The translations under genes and the position numbers were made by a program. The notes under the pieces are model-generated. The model was not told where the DNA came from, searched no databases, and saw only the letters and a list, made by a program, of their open reading frames with translations. Of a stretch of DNA of 64,000 nucleotides, positions 26,215 through 34,483 are shown one piece after another (the first letter of the stretch is position 1; the number at the start of each line of letters is the position of its first letter). Source of the stretch: Streptomyces odontomachi (GTDB lineage: Bacteria > Actinomycetota > Actinomycetes > Streptomycetales > Streptomycetaceae); assembly GCF_024435355.1 (NCBI RefSeq), contig NZ_JAMJWG010000002.1, positions 1 through 64,000 of the forward strand. The letters run 5' to 3'.

Positions 26215-26649
26215 ATGACGGAAGCCGCGCAGACCGTGCCGACGCCCGTGGCACGGATGTTCGCCGCGGACAAGGCATCGCGCTCTCTCGGCATCGAGCT
26301 CTTGGAGCAGGGCGACGGGACCGCCACACTGCGTATGACCGTGACGGGGTCCATGGTCAACGGGCACGGGACCGCCCACGGCGGATACCTGTTCCTGTTC
26401 GCCGACACCGCCTTCGCCTGCGCCTGCAACAGCCACGGCCCCGTCACCGTCGCCTCCGGTGCCGACATCACCTTCGTCGCCCCGGCGTACGAGGGTGACG
26501 TCCTGACGGCCACCGCCCGAGAGCTCACCCGCTTCGGTCGCAGCGGCATCTACGACGTGAGCGTGACCCGCGGGGACGCGGTGATCGCGGAGTTCCGCGG
26601 CCGCAGCCGCAGCATCCGGCACACGCAACCCGAGGAGCAGCCGCAATGA
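26215..26649 (+). CDS. paaI: Hotdog-fold thioesterase PaaI
   Basis: A 144-aa hotdog protein with NGHGTAHGGYLFLFADTAFA, the catalytic loop and helix of PaaI-type thioesterases, and a ASGADITFVAPAYEGDVL strand. PaaI hydrolyses ring-hydroxylated phenylacetyl-CoA or stalled intermediates, freeing CoA as a safety valve for the pathway. AAGGTGG upstream supports the ATG. The stop overlaps the paaK start (ATGA). Confidence 0.93.
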   Translation: MTEAAQTVPTPVARMFAADKASRSLGIELLEQGDGTATLRMTVTGSMVNGHGTAHGGYLFLFADTAFACACNSHGPVTVASGADITFVAPAYEGDVLTATARELTRFGRSGIYDVSVTRGDAVIAEFRGRSRSIRHTQPEEQPQ

Positions 26650-27992
26650 CCAGCGACCCGACGACACCGGCGGACGCCCCGGCACGCCGCGGTGCGCCTC
26701 TCCCTGCGGACCTGCTGGACGACGCCGAGCGGCTGCCGCAGCAGGACGTCAGAGACCTCCAGCTGAAGCGCCTCCAGCAGACGCTGCACCACGCCTACGA
26801 CAACGTCGAGCTGTACCGCAGGAAGTTCGACCAGGCCAGTGTGACGCCCGACGACTGCCGGACGCTTCAGGACCTGGCACGGTTCCCGTTCACCACCAAG
26901 GCGGACCTGCGCGAGACGTACCCCTTCGGGATGTTCGCCGTGCCCATGTCCGACGTACGGCGCATCCACGCCTCCAGCGGCACGACCGGACGCCCGACGG
27001 TGGTCGGCTACACGGAGCAGGACCTGTCCACCTGGGCGGACCTCATCGCCCGCTCCATCCGGGCCGCCGGCGGGCGTCCGGGGCACAAGGTGCACGTCAG
27101 CTACGGGTACGGCCTGTTCACCGGCGGCCTCGGCGCGCACTACGGCGCCGAACGGGCGGGCTGCACGGTGATCCCGGCCTCCGGCGGCATGACCGCACGC
27201 CAGGTGCAGATCATCCAGGACTTCGAGCCGGACATCATCATGGTCACCCCCTCGTACCTGCTGACCCTGCTCGACGAGTTCGAGCGACAGGGCGTCGACC
27301 CGCGCTCGACCTCCCTGAAGGTGGGCATCTTCGGCGCCGAGCCGTGGACCGAGGAGATGCGCCGCGAGATCGAGGAGCGCATGGACATCCATGCCGTCGA
27401 CATATACGGGCTGTCCGAGGTGATGGGTCCCGGCGTGGCCCAGGAGTGCGTGGAGACCAAGGACGGCCTGCACGTGTGGGAGGACCACTTCCTTCCCGAG
27501 GTCGTCGACCCGATCACCGACGACGTCCTCGCCGACGGCGAGAGCGGTGAACTCGTCTTCACCTCGCTCACCAAGGAGGCGCTGCCGGTCATCCGCTACC
27601 GCACTCGCGACCTGACCCGGCTGCTGCCCGGAACGGCCCGGCCCGGGTTCCGCCGCATCGAGAAGATCACCGGCCGCTGCGACGACATGATCATCCTGCG
27701 TGGGGTGAACGTGTTTCCGACCCAGATCGAAGAGGTCGTGCTGCGTACGGCCGGCGTCGCTCCGCACTTTCAGATCCAGCTCAGCACGCGCGGCAGGATG
27801 GACCACATGACCGTCCGTGTCGAGGCGCGGTCCGACGCGGGCCCCGAGCAGCGTGACGCGGCCGCCCGCGCCATCGCCCAGGGCGTCAAGGACGGCGTCG
27901 GCGTGAGCGTGGAGGTGGTGATCGTGGAGCCGGAAACCCTGGAGCGCTCCGTCGGCAAGATCCGCAGGGTCAAGGATCAGCGCGGAGCATGA
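26646..27992 (+). CDS. paaK: Phenylacetate-CoA ligase PaaK
   Basis: A 448-aa adenylate-forming enzyme with the AMP-binding loop HASSGTTGRPTVVGY at about 109-122, GADPWTE-like core seen as FGAEPWTEEM, IYGLSEVMGPGVAQEC, and RYRTRDLTRLLPG, ending in the Lys-containing GKIRRVKDQ. It activates phenylacetate to phenylacetyl-CoA with ATP, feeding the PaaABCDE epoxidase. It is translated together with paaI. Confidence 0.95.
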   Translation: MTSDPTTPADAPARRGAPLPADLLDDAERLPQQDVRDLQLKRLQQTLHHAYDNVELYRRKFDQASVTPDDCRTLQDLARFPFTTKADLRETYPFGMFAVPMSDVRRIHASSGTTGRPTVVGYTEQDLSTWADLIARSIRAAGGRPGHKVHVSYGYGLFTGGLGAHYGAERAGCTVIPASGGMTARQVQIIQDFEPDIIMVTPSYLLTLLDEFERQGVDPRSTSLKVGIFGAEPWTEEMRREIEERMDIHAVDIYGLSEVMGPGVAQECVETKDGLHVWEDHFLPEVVDPITDDVLADGESGELVFTSLTKEALPVIRYRTRDLTRLLPGTARPGFRRIEKITGRCDDMIILRGVNVFPTQIEEVVLRTAGVAPHFQIQLSTRGRMDHMTVRVEARSDAGPEQRDAAARAIAQGVKDGVGVSVEVVIVEPETLERSVGKIRRVKDQRGA

Positions 27993-28134
27993 TCCGGCTG
28001 CCAGCCGGGAGGGTGCGCGCCTTGCCGGTGGCCGTAGGCCGCGAAGGTTCCGCCCGGGGGGGCGCACACCGGGTCCGACCGGGGACGTGCACCGGGGGCG
28101 TGCACCGGCAGGGCGCCGCAGGCGCCTTGAAGGG

Positions 28135-28329
28135 GCGCGGGGCTGTGACATATGCGGCTCCGCCGCGTGGGCGCGACCGACCAGCCATGACGAGACCGTC
28201 AGGTCGTCACCGTTCCAAAAGGGCTGTGGGGCCGTTTCTGTCGGGCCGTTTCTGTCGGGCCGGGACCACCGGCAGGTGGCCGGCTGAGCGCGCCCACGCG
28301 GCCCAGCCGCATATCGGCACGGCCCCCGC
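28135..28329. repeat. Inverted pair of 41-bp dispersed intergenic repeats
   Basis: Bases 28135-28175 and the reverse complement of 28289-28329 agree at 31 of 41 positions, with the 3' 26 bases almost identical (ATATGCGGCT ... CCGCGTGGGCGCG). The pattern, including the AGGGGCGCGGGG lead-in on the left copy, resembles a repeat scattered through Streptomyces intergenic regions as I remember it. The loop between the arms is 113 bp. Confidence 0.7.
28229..28256. repeat. 14-bp direct tandem repeat
   Basis: GGGCCGTTTCTGTC occurs twice in tandem (28229-28242, 28243-28256), between the two arms of the dispersed repeat pair. Confidence 0.9.
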
Positions 28330-28390
28330 ACCCCTCATCGGTGGCCGTAGGCCACGTCGTGGGCGCCATGGCCGGGCGCCGGCCCCGGTG

Positions 28391-28418
28391 GCACGCGGCA
28401 CGCGGCACGCGGCACGCG
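28391..28418. repeat. Four perfect tandem copies of a heptamer
   Basis: GCACGCG is repeated four times without interruption. It lies outside any gene and is a likely variable-number locus. Confidence 0.95.
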
Positions 28419-28659
28419 GCGACCGTGGCCCGCCGGGAGGCCCTCCCGCAGCCCCTCCCGGAGACCGGCGCAGGTCTTCGGCGCCCCAGGTGAGCCTGTG
28501 CCGTCTCGGCGGTAACCGCCGGGCTCGGCGTACGGGTTATCCCCCAGGAAGATCCACCGGCCTGCCGGATGGGCCCGTCGTGCCGGACGCGACATCCTGC
28601 TGGACGAGCAGGACGCGCAGGCGCCTGCGCCACCACGTACGGATTCCGGGGGATCATCC

Positions 28660-29994
28660 ATGCCTACTCGACGCACCGCACTCCGATCGGGCCTGACCGG
28701 CGCCGCGGTCACCGCGCTGGCCGCCGTACCGCTCGCGGCCCTGACCGCGCGCCCGGCCTCGGCCACGAGCGGAATCGGCCCGGCCGGCGGAGCCGGTCAC
28801 GCCGAGGCCGGGCGAGGCTCAGCGCACCGCGGCGGCGACCGGCTGCGGCTGACGCTGCCCGCGCCCACCGGCCCGTATGCCGTCGGCACCCGCGCGGTGC
28901 GGCTGGTCGACCACGCGCGGCCGGATCCCTGGGGCGCTTCGGCGCGTCCGTACCGCGAGCTGATGATCAGCGTCCGGTACCCCGCGGGTCACGTCGAGGG
29001 GCACCCGCTCGCCCCGCAGCTGCTGCCGGGCGAGGCCGACGAGTTCGCCGCGCTGGACTACCTTCCCGGCATTCCGGCCGACCGGATCGACTGGGCTGCG
29101 ACCCGGACCCACGCGCACCAGGACGCTCCGCCGGCCCGGACCGTCGGCGGGTCTCCCGTCGTCCTGTACTCACCGGGTGCCGGCGACCCCCGTTCGTTCG
29201 GCACCACCCTCTGCGACGACCTCGCCTCGCGCGGCTACACCGTGGTGAGCATCGACCACACCTACGACGCGTACGCGGTGCAGTTCCCCGGCGAGCGGGT
29301 GGAGAAGACGGTGCTGCCGGCGGAGATGGCGAAGGCGGGATCGGATCCGGACCGGATGGTAGCGCTGTTGGAGAAGGTACTGGCGGTGCGGGTGGCCGAC
29401 ACCCGCTTCGTACTGGACGCGCTCCCGGCGGCGTTGCCCCGAGCGGTGCGGGCCGCCGTGCGCCCGGGCCGCGTCGGCATGTTCGGCCAGTCGGCCGGGG
29501 GTTTCGCCGCACTCCAGACGATGCACGACGACAGGCGGATCACGGCGGGCGCCAACCTGGACGGCGTCCTCGCCTACGTCCAGGAGGACTCCGACCCCGG
29601 CCACCTCTCGTCCGTCGCCGCCGACGGGCTCGACCGCCCCTTCCTGCTGGTCGGCAAGGACGGTGACGACCTCGGCACGGAACCGGCGTGGGCGGCCCTG
29701 TGGCGGCACAGCACCGGCTGGCGCCGGGGCCTGACGCTCCGCGGCGCGGCCCACGCCTCGTACACCGACCTCGAGTCCCTCGTCCCGCAGATCGTCGCGC
29801 GGCTCGGCCTGCCCGCCGCGGTCCTGGAGGACAACGTCGGCACGCTCTCCCCCGGCCGTGCCATCACCGCCGGGCGCTCCTACCTCGCCGCCTTCTTCGA
29901 CCGCTGGTTGCGTGACGGGGACGACGACGGCCTGCTGGACGGCCCGTCCCGCCGCTTCCCGGAGGCCCGGTTCTTCGATGCCCCGCCCCGATGA
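28660..29994 (+). CDS. Secreted alpha/beta hydrolase, PAF-acetylhydrolase/lipase-like
   Basis: A 444-aa protein with a twin-arginine-like signal (MPTRRTALRSGLTGAAVTAL, cleavage near ASATS). The mature part has the alpha/beta hydrolase oxyanion strand PVVLYSPGAGDPRSF, the nucleophile elbow MFGQSAGG (Ser278), an acidic residue likely in FLLVGKDGDD and the catalytic His in RGAAHASYTDL. This is the pattern of bacterial platelet-activating-factor-acetylhydrolase relatives. It probably cleaves short acyl esters or phospholipids outside the cell. The Ala/Gly-rich segment at 35-60 is a linker. No operon partner. Confidence 0.85.
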   Translation: MPTRRTALRSGLTGAAVTALAAVPLAALTARPASATSGIGPAGGAGHAEAGRGSAHRGGDRLRLTLPAPTGPYAVGTRAVRLVDHARPDPWGASARPYRELMISVRYPAGHVEGHPLAPQLLPGEADEFAALDYLPGIPADRIDWAATRTHAHQDAPPARTVGGSPVVLYSPGAGDPRSFGTTLCDDLASRGYTVVSIDHTYDAYAVQFPGERVEKTVLPAEMAKAGSDPDRMVALLEKVLAVRVADTRFVLDALPAALPRAVRAAVRPGRVGMFGQSAGGFAALQTMHDDRRITAGANLDGVLAYVQEDSDPGHLSSVAADGLDRPFLLVGKDGDDLGTEPAWAALWRHSTGWRRGLTLRGAAHASYTDLESLVPQIVARLGLPAAVLEDNVGTLSPGRAITAGRSYLAAFFDRWLRDGDDDGLLDGPSRRFPEARFFDAPPR

Positions 29995-30047
29995 CGGGGG
30001 CCCGCGGTGCCGCACGTCCGATCCGGCCACTCCGAACACGTACGCTC

Positions 30048-30069
30048 CGAACATGTTCGTCCCTAGAAT
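30048..30069 (+). promoter_or_regulatory. TetR operator and leaderless -10 box
   Basis: CGAACATGTTCG (30048-30059) is a perfect 12-bp palindrome. TAGAAT at 30064-30069 ends 6 nt before ATG 30076, so the transcript is probably leaderless and the operator sits between -35 and -10. The same palindrome recurs before the next gene. Confidence 0.75.
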
Positions 30070-30075
30070 CGCGGC

Positions 30076-30756
30076 ATGCCCACTCCCCAGAGCCGCCGCG
30101 AGCGGCCCGCCAAACCCGCCCTCACCCGGGCCGGCATCGTCGACACCGCCGTCTTGCTGATGGAGCAGGAGGGTCTCCAGCGCGTCACCATGCGTCGCCT
30201 CGCCCAGGCCCTGGACACCGGCCCTGCGTCCCTGTACGTGTACGTCGCCAACACGGCCGAACTGCACGCCGCGATCCTGGACCGGCTGCTGGGCAGGGTC
30301 GACATGGGCGTCGCAGCCCCGGGGGCCCACTGGCGCGCGCGGCTGGACGCCGTGCTCGCCGGCTACGAAGAGGTCCTGTTCGCCCACCCGGCGCTCGCCC
30401 AGTCCGCGCTGACCGCCCGCCCCGCGGGTGACAACTACCTCACCCTGCTCGAGACGCTGCTCGCCCTGCTCGCCGAAGGGGGCGTGCCCGAGCTCCAGGC
30501 CGCCTGGGGCGTCGACATCCTGCTGCAAACCGCGACCGCCTCCGCCGCCGAGCACTCCGCGCGTCGCGAGGACTCCCGCGCCGAGCAGGACTGGATCCGG
30601 CTACGCCAGGCCCTCGCCGGCGCCTCGCCCGACGTGCACCCGCACGTGCGCGCCCAGGCCGCCAACCTCGTCTCCGGCACCCCGGCCGAGCGTCGCCGCT
30701 GGAGTGTCGACGCCCTCCTCAACGGCATCCTCGTCACCCGCCCGGAGACCGAGTGA
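30076..30756 (+). CDS. TetR-family regulator of the adjacent TetX-like gene
   Basis: A 226-aa regulator. The HTH reads IVDTAVLLMEQEGLQRVTM then RRLAQALDTGPASLYVYVAN, close to the class related to tetracycline repressors, and the C-terminal domain is helical with LLETLLALLAEGGVPELQAAW. The perfect palindrome in its own promoter and the doubled one before the flavoprotein gene indicate it represses itself and the neighbour until a drug-like ligand binds. Confidence 0.9.
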   Translation: MPTPQSRRERPAKPALTRAGIVDTAVLLMEQEGLQRVTMRRLAQALDTGPASLYVYVANTAELHAAILDRLLGRVDMGVAAPGAHWRARLDAVLAGYEEVLFAHPALAQSALTARPAGDNYLTLLETLLALLAEGGVPELQAAWGVDILLQTATASAAEHSARREDSRAEQDWIRLRQALAGASPDVHPHVRAQAANLVSGTPAERRRWSVDALLNGILVTRPETE

Positions 30757-30767
30757 GCAGAGTGCTG

Positions 30768-30801
30768 CGAACTTGTTCGTAACGAACATGTTCGTTAGGG
30801 T
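30768..30801 (+). promoter_or_regulatory. Double operator over the TetX-like gene promoter
   Basis: Two palindromes are stacked 15 bp apart: CGAACTTGTTCG (30768-30779) and AACGAACATGTTCGTT (30781-30796). They cover a plausible -35 (TTGTTC, 30773-30778), 17-bp spacer and -10 (TAGGGT, 30796-30801). The ATG is at 30808, so the mRNA would be leaderless or nearly so. Confidence 0.75.
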
Positions 30802-30807
30802 GGCAGG

Positions 30808-31956
30808 ATGACCACTGCACACCATCCCCTTGCCATCGTCGGAGGCGGTCTGGGCGGGCTGACCCTGGCGCGCGTCCTGCACGTCAACGGCATCGACGCG
30901 CCGGTGTTCGACCTCGACACCGCCGCGACCGACCGTGCCCAGGGCGGCATGCTCGACATCCACGACGACACCGGCCAGCAGGCGCTGCGCCTCGCACGCC
31001 TGCACGAGCAGTTCCTCGCCAGGGTCCATCCCGGCGGGCAGGCCCTGCGCGTGCTGGACAAGCACGCCACGGTGGTCCATGAGGAGGCCGACGAGCCGCA
31101 CGGCGCCCGGCCCGAGATCGACCGGGGCGATCTGCGCGGTCTCCTGCTCGACTCCCTCCCCGAAGGCACCGTGCGCTGGGGCGCGAAGGCCACCGGCGCC
31201 CGCGCGCTCGGCGAGGGCCGGCACGAGGTCACCCTCGCCGACGGCAGCGCCTTCACCACCGATCTGCTGGTCGGCGCCGACGGGGCCTGGTCCAGGATCA
31301 GGCCGCTGCTCACCGACGCACGCCCCGCCTACAGCGGGATCTCCTTCGTCGAACTCGACCTCGAGGACGCCGACGCACGCCATCCCGAGGCAGCCGCCCT
31401 CATCGGTGGCGGCATGTTCTTCGCGCTCGGCGACGACAAAGCCCTCCTCGCCCACCGCGAGACCGACGGCAGCCTCCATCTGTATGTCGCACTGCGCGCC
31501 GAGGAGAAGTGGCTGGAGACCATCGACTTCGGCGACACCACGGCCGCCCGGCTGGCCGTGCTGGAGCACTTCGCGGACTGGGACGGCGCCCTGCGGCGCC
31601 TGATCGCCGACGCCGACGGTGCGCTGACCCCGCGCTGGATCCATGCCCTGCCCGCCGGACTGCGCTGGCAGAGCCGGCCCGGCGTCACGCTCCTGGGTGA
31701 CGCGGCGCATCTGATGTCCCCCTTCGCCGGGGAGGGCGCCAACCTCGCCCTGTTCGACGGCGCCGAGCTCGCCCGCCAGCTGCTCGCCCACCCTGGCGAC
31801 ACCTCCGCGGGTGTCCACGCCTACGAGGAGGAGATGTTCGCCCGCGCCACCGAGATGGCCGGCGAGTCGGCCGAGTCCCTCGACGTGATCTTCCATCCGC
31901 AGGCCCCTGCGCCGCTGGTCGACATGTTCCGCGGCCTGGACGGCCGCGAACGCTGA
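30808..31956 (+). CDS. TetX-like FAD-dependent monooxygenase
   Basis: A 382-aa flavoprotein with LAIVGGGLGGLTLARVL at the N-terminus, the DG motif LLVGADGAWSRIRPLL, and the second FAD motif GVTLLGDAAHLMSPFAGEG followed by NLALFDGAELARQLL. The overall order and the AQGGMLDIHDDTGQQAL segment are those of TetX and related antibiotic-modifying monooxygenases, which hydroxylate and so destroy tetracyclines. The actual substrate is not known. Pairing with a TetR-type repressor and shared palindromes fits an inducible detoxification unit. Confidence 0.88.
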   Translation: MTTAHHPLAIVGGGLGGLTLARVLHVNGIDAPVFDLDTAATDRAQGGMLDIHDDTGQQALRLARLHEQFLARVHPGGQALRVLDKHATVVHEEADEPHGARPEIDRGDLRGLLLDSLPEGTVRWGAKATGARALGEGRHEVTLADGSAFTTDLLVGADGAWSRIRPLLTDARPAYSGISFVELDLEDADARHPEAAALIGGGMFFALGDDKALLAHRETDGSLHLYVALRAEEKWLETIDFGDTTAARLAVLEHFADWDGALRRLIADADGALTPRWIHALPAGLRWQSRPGVTLLGDAAHLMSPFAGEGANLALFDGAELARQLLAHPGDTSAGVHAYEEEMFARATEMAGESAESLDVIFHPQAPAPLVDMFRGLDGRER

Positions 31957-32040
31957 TCGCCGCCACGCAGGGGGCCCGTCGCAGCATGCCGGGAGATCGC
32001 CCGGCTCCCCCACCCCGCCGGCAGTGCACCCACGAGGGGG

Positions 32041-32709
32041 TCACGCGCCTGCCGACAGGGAGGCGGGCCTGCGCAGCAGCCACTGCCCGAACGTCCGACG
32101 CGGGGGCCGTATCACCACGCGTCCGTGGGCCTTCTGGCCGACCAGTTCCACTCGCAACGTGACCGGCGCATCAGGACTCGCCGGGGTCCGGCGGTACTTC
32201 ACGCTGCTGTGGACGAGTTGGAGGCCGTCCGTGTCGACCACGACGCCCGGCCTCGTGACCAGCGTCAGCGTCTTGCCCGTCATCCCCACGTCGATCCGCA
32301 CGGTGTCGTGCGTGATCACTGCGCCAGTGAAGTCCAACGTCACGTCGCAGTAGGTCACCGCGAGTTCCAGCCTCCGCGGTACCACCCAGCGCCCCACACG
32401 CTCGACCGCGCCGCTGTGGATCCGTTCGATCCGTACCACGTCCTTGACCTCGGCGGCCTCTGCTCCCGTCGCGCCGCCGGTGCCCGACGCGGGCGGCAGG
32501 TCGGCGGTGAGCACGGCCAGTTCGCCCAGGGTCCGCGCCGACAGGGCGGCTTCCAGGCGCTCGTCCAGCTCGTCCGCGGTCAGCAGGCCGTCTCCCGCCG
32601 CGACCCGCAGCACATCCACCACCCGGTCCCGGTCCGCATGGGAGGCCCGCAGCTCAGGCGACGGGCCGGGGGCTGGACGCTTCCCGGTGGGCGAAATCTC
32701 TCCCGACAT
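32041..32709 (-). CDS. DUF1707 domain protein
   Basis: A 222-aa protein whose N-terminus has the DUF1707 signature: LRASHADRDRVVDVLRVAAGDG, LTADELDERLEAALSARTLGELAVLTADLP. The C-terminal part (about 95-205) is beta-rich (ELAVTYCDVTLDFTGAVI, LTLVTRPGVVVD), like the cell-wall-active-antibiotic-response fold that often follows DUF1707. Function is not established; such proteins are common in actinobacteria and are often linked to envelope or regulatory roles. It has no transmembrane segment. Confidence 0.85.
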   Translation of the reverse strand: MSGEISPTGKRPAPGPSPELRASHADRDRVVDVLRVAAGDGLLTADELDERLEAALSARTLGELAVLTADLPPASGTGGATGAEAAEVKDVVRIERIHSGAVERVGRWVVPRRLELAVTYCDVTLDFTGAVITHDTVRIDVGMTGKTLTLVTRPGVVVDTDGLQLVHSSVKYRRTPASPDAPVTLRVELVGQKAHGRVVIRPPRRTFGQWLLRRPASLSAGA

Positions 32710-32846
32710 GCTTCCGTCCTGGTCCTGTCGAACGTCTTCGCGCGACGCGGGCAGCGACGCGCGAGGAAAAGACTAACGCTATATCGCGACATGGAGCCCG
32801 GCACCGGGCTCATCGGAGGAGAGGCGGGGGCGGTCACGTGCCCGGG

Positions 32847-33371
32847 TCACTCGCCGCCGGGGGCGACGGGATGGTCGAGGCGGGAGAGCCACGTGGTGAG
32901 CAGCGTTTCGAGTGACGCGGCCTCGGTGGACGTCAGCAGATCCAGGAGGCGGCGTTCGTTGCGCATGTGGTCGGTGAAGGCACGGTCGATCAGTTCGCGT
33001 CCGGGGCCGGTGAGGGCGACGATCCGGCCGCGCTGGTCGCCTCCGGAACGGCGCCGGGTGACGAGTCCGGCCCGCTCCAGGCGGTCGATTCTCTTCGTCA
33101 TCGCGCCGGTGGTGACCATGGTGTGCGCGGCGAGCTCGCCGGGTGCGCGTTCGTAGGGCTCACCAGCCCGGCGCAGTGCGCACAGGACGTCGAACTCGCC
33201 CTCGCCGAGGCCGTGTCGACCGTAGACGAGGCAGAGTTCCTCGGTGAGCCGATCGGCCAGGCGGTGCAGCCGGCCGATCACTCCTTGCGGGGTGACGTCG
33301 ACGTCGGGGCGCTCGCGGCGCCACTCGGCCTGGATGCGCGCCACACGGTCCAGGGGTTCGTTGTGCTCCAT
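32847..33371 (-). CDS. MarR-family regulator
   Basis: A 174-aa winged-helix protein: LCLVYGRHGLGEGEFDVLCALRRAG, LAAHTMVTTGAMTKRIDRLERAGLVTRR, then the wing RSGGDQRGRIVALTGPGRELI. ATG 33371 is chosen; longer frames would run through the operator. The gene is divergent from an EamA transporter with two palindromes in the gap, so it probably represses both genes in response to a small phenolic or drug-like ligand. Confidence 0.92.
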   Translation of the reverse strand: MEHNEPLDRVARIQAEWRRERPDVDVTPQGVIGRLHRLADRLTEELCLVYGRHGLGEGEFDVLCALRRAGEPYERAPGELAAHTMVTTGAMTKRIDRLERAGLVTRRRSGGDQRGRIVALTGPGRELIDRAFTDHMRNERRLLDLLTSTEAASLETLLTTWLSRLDHPVAPGGE

Positions 33372-33376
33372 GCATA

Positions 33377-33423
33377 CCAATATAGCTTCCCAGGAAGTTA
33401 TATTGGCTTCCATGGAAGCCAAT
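33377..33423. promoter_or_regulatory. Two nested palindromes between MarR and EamA genes
   Basis: Palindrome one (33377-33406, 30 bp, one mismatch pair) is CCAATATA...TATATTGG centred on CTTCC-CA-GGAAG. Palindrome two (33402-33423, 22 bp) is perfect, with arms ATTGGCTTCCA. They overlap by five bases. Palindrome two contains GGAAG, the ribosome-binding site of the transporter gene, so a bound regulator would cover it. Confidence 0.8.
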
Positions 33424-34341
33424 ATGCGCTGGATGGTACTGACCGCGGTCGCGCCAGTGGCCTGGGGAACGAACTACTTCGTCACACACGAGTTCCTGCC
33501 GGCCGACCGCCCGCTCTACGGAGCCGCCCTGCGGGCACTGCCCGCCGGTCTCGTCCTGCTCGTCGTGCGCAGGCAGCGGCCGCGCGGCGCGTGGTGGTGG
33601 CGGTCCGCGGTGCTCGGGCTGCTCAACATGAGCGTGTTCTTCGTCCTCGTCTACGCCGCCTCCCAACTGCTTCCGACAAGCGTCGCCTCGACCGTCATGG
33701 CGGTGTCCCCGCTGACGATGCTGCTCATCGCCTGGCCCCTGGTGTCCGAGCGACCCCGACCCGCCCACCTGGCCGGCGCCGTGATCGGACTCGGCGGGGT
33801 CTGCCTGATGCTGCTCACCGGGGTGGCCGGGGTGAGCGTGCCGGGAGTCCTCGCCTCGGCCGCCGCCATGCTGGTGTCGTCCTTCGGATACATCCTGGCC
33901 AAACGGTGGAGCACCGGTGTCGACGTGCTCGCCTCGACCGCGTGGCAGCTCACCGCCGGAGGTCTGGTCCTGCTCCCGGTCGCCGCAGCCGTGGAGGGCC
34001 CTCCGCCCGAGCTGTCCACACCGACGCTCCTCGCGTTCGGCTACGCCGCCCTGATCGCCACCGCGCTGGCCTTCGTCGCCTGGTTCACCGGGCTACGGCA
34101 CCTGCCGGCAGGGACCGTCGGACTGATCGGACTGCTCAACCCCGTCACCGGCGTGCTGCTCGGCATCGTGCTCGCCGGGGAGGTGGTGACCGTTCAGCAA
34201 CTGTGCGGCCTGGCCCTGGTCATAGCCGGAGTCGTGCTGGGCCGGCCCAAGCACGCGAGGCGACGCGGCGGCAGCCGGGCATCTTCCCGTCCGGTCTCCG
34301 ACGAGCGTCCGGCACGCGCGTCCTGTCCTCAGGAGCGGTGA
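33424..34341 (+). CDS. EamA/DMT-family transporter
   Basis: A 305-aa inner-membrane protein with ten predicted helices in two five-helix EamA repeats; the second repeat starts near LASAAAMLVSSFGYILAKRW, and FGYAALIATALAFVAWFTGL and TVGLIGLLNPVTGVLLGIVLAGE are classic DMT signatures. Such proteins export metabolites or drugs. ATG 33424 is chosen because GGAAG lies 5 nt upstream; an ATG at 33412 inside the palindrome is possible. The last 35 residues are a polar cytoplasmic tail. Confidence 0.9.
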   Translation: MRWMVLTAVAPVAWGTNYFVTHEFLPADRPLYGAALRALPAGLVLLVVRRQRPRGAWWWRSAVLGLLNMSVFFVLVYAASQLLPTSVASTVMAVSPLTMLLIAWPLVSERPRPAHLAGAVIGLGGVCLMLLTGVAGVSVPGVLASAAAMLVSSFGYILAKRWSTGVDVLASTAWQLTAGGLVLLPVAAAVEGPPPELSTPTLLAFGYAALIATALAFVAWFTGLRHLPAGTVGLIGLLNPVTGVLLGIVLAGEVVTVQQLCGLALVIAGVVLGRPKHARRRGGSRASSRPVSDERPARASCPQER

Positions 34342-34483
34342 TCGGCTCACGGACCGGTCGGCCACCAAGCCCCGGCCATCGGTCCGCCCTGGGCGAGCGG
34401 AGGCGGGAGATCGGGACTGGTCAGTCGGCATGCCGTGGTCCATGCTGGCCCTGCCCGGCCCACCCTTTCGCAGGAGTCCCTTC

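Larger units (their letters stand above)
27993..28659. other. Repeat-rich 667-bp intergenic region
   Basis: No protein gene is supported. The region holds two inverted copies of a dispersed intergenic element, two short tandem repeats and a perfect 15-bp palindrome CGGCGGTAACCGCCG at 28507-28521. The element copies contain GCGG/CCGC stem-loops that could stop transcription from paaK. Confidence 0.7.

Noticed and set aside
26550..28331. Minus-strand frame of 593 codons opposite paaK
   Set aside because: Antisense shadow of paaI-paaK, which have clear hotdog and adenylate-forming motifs on the plus strand.
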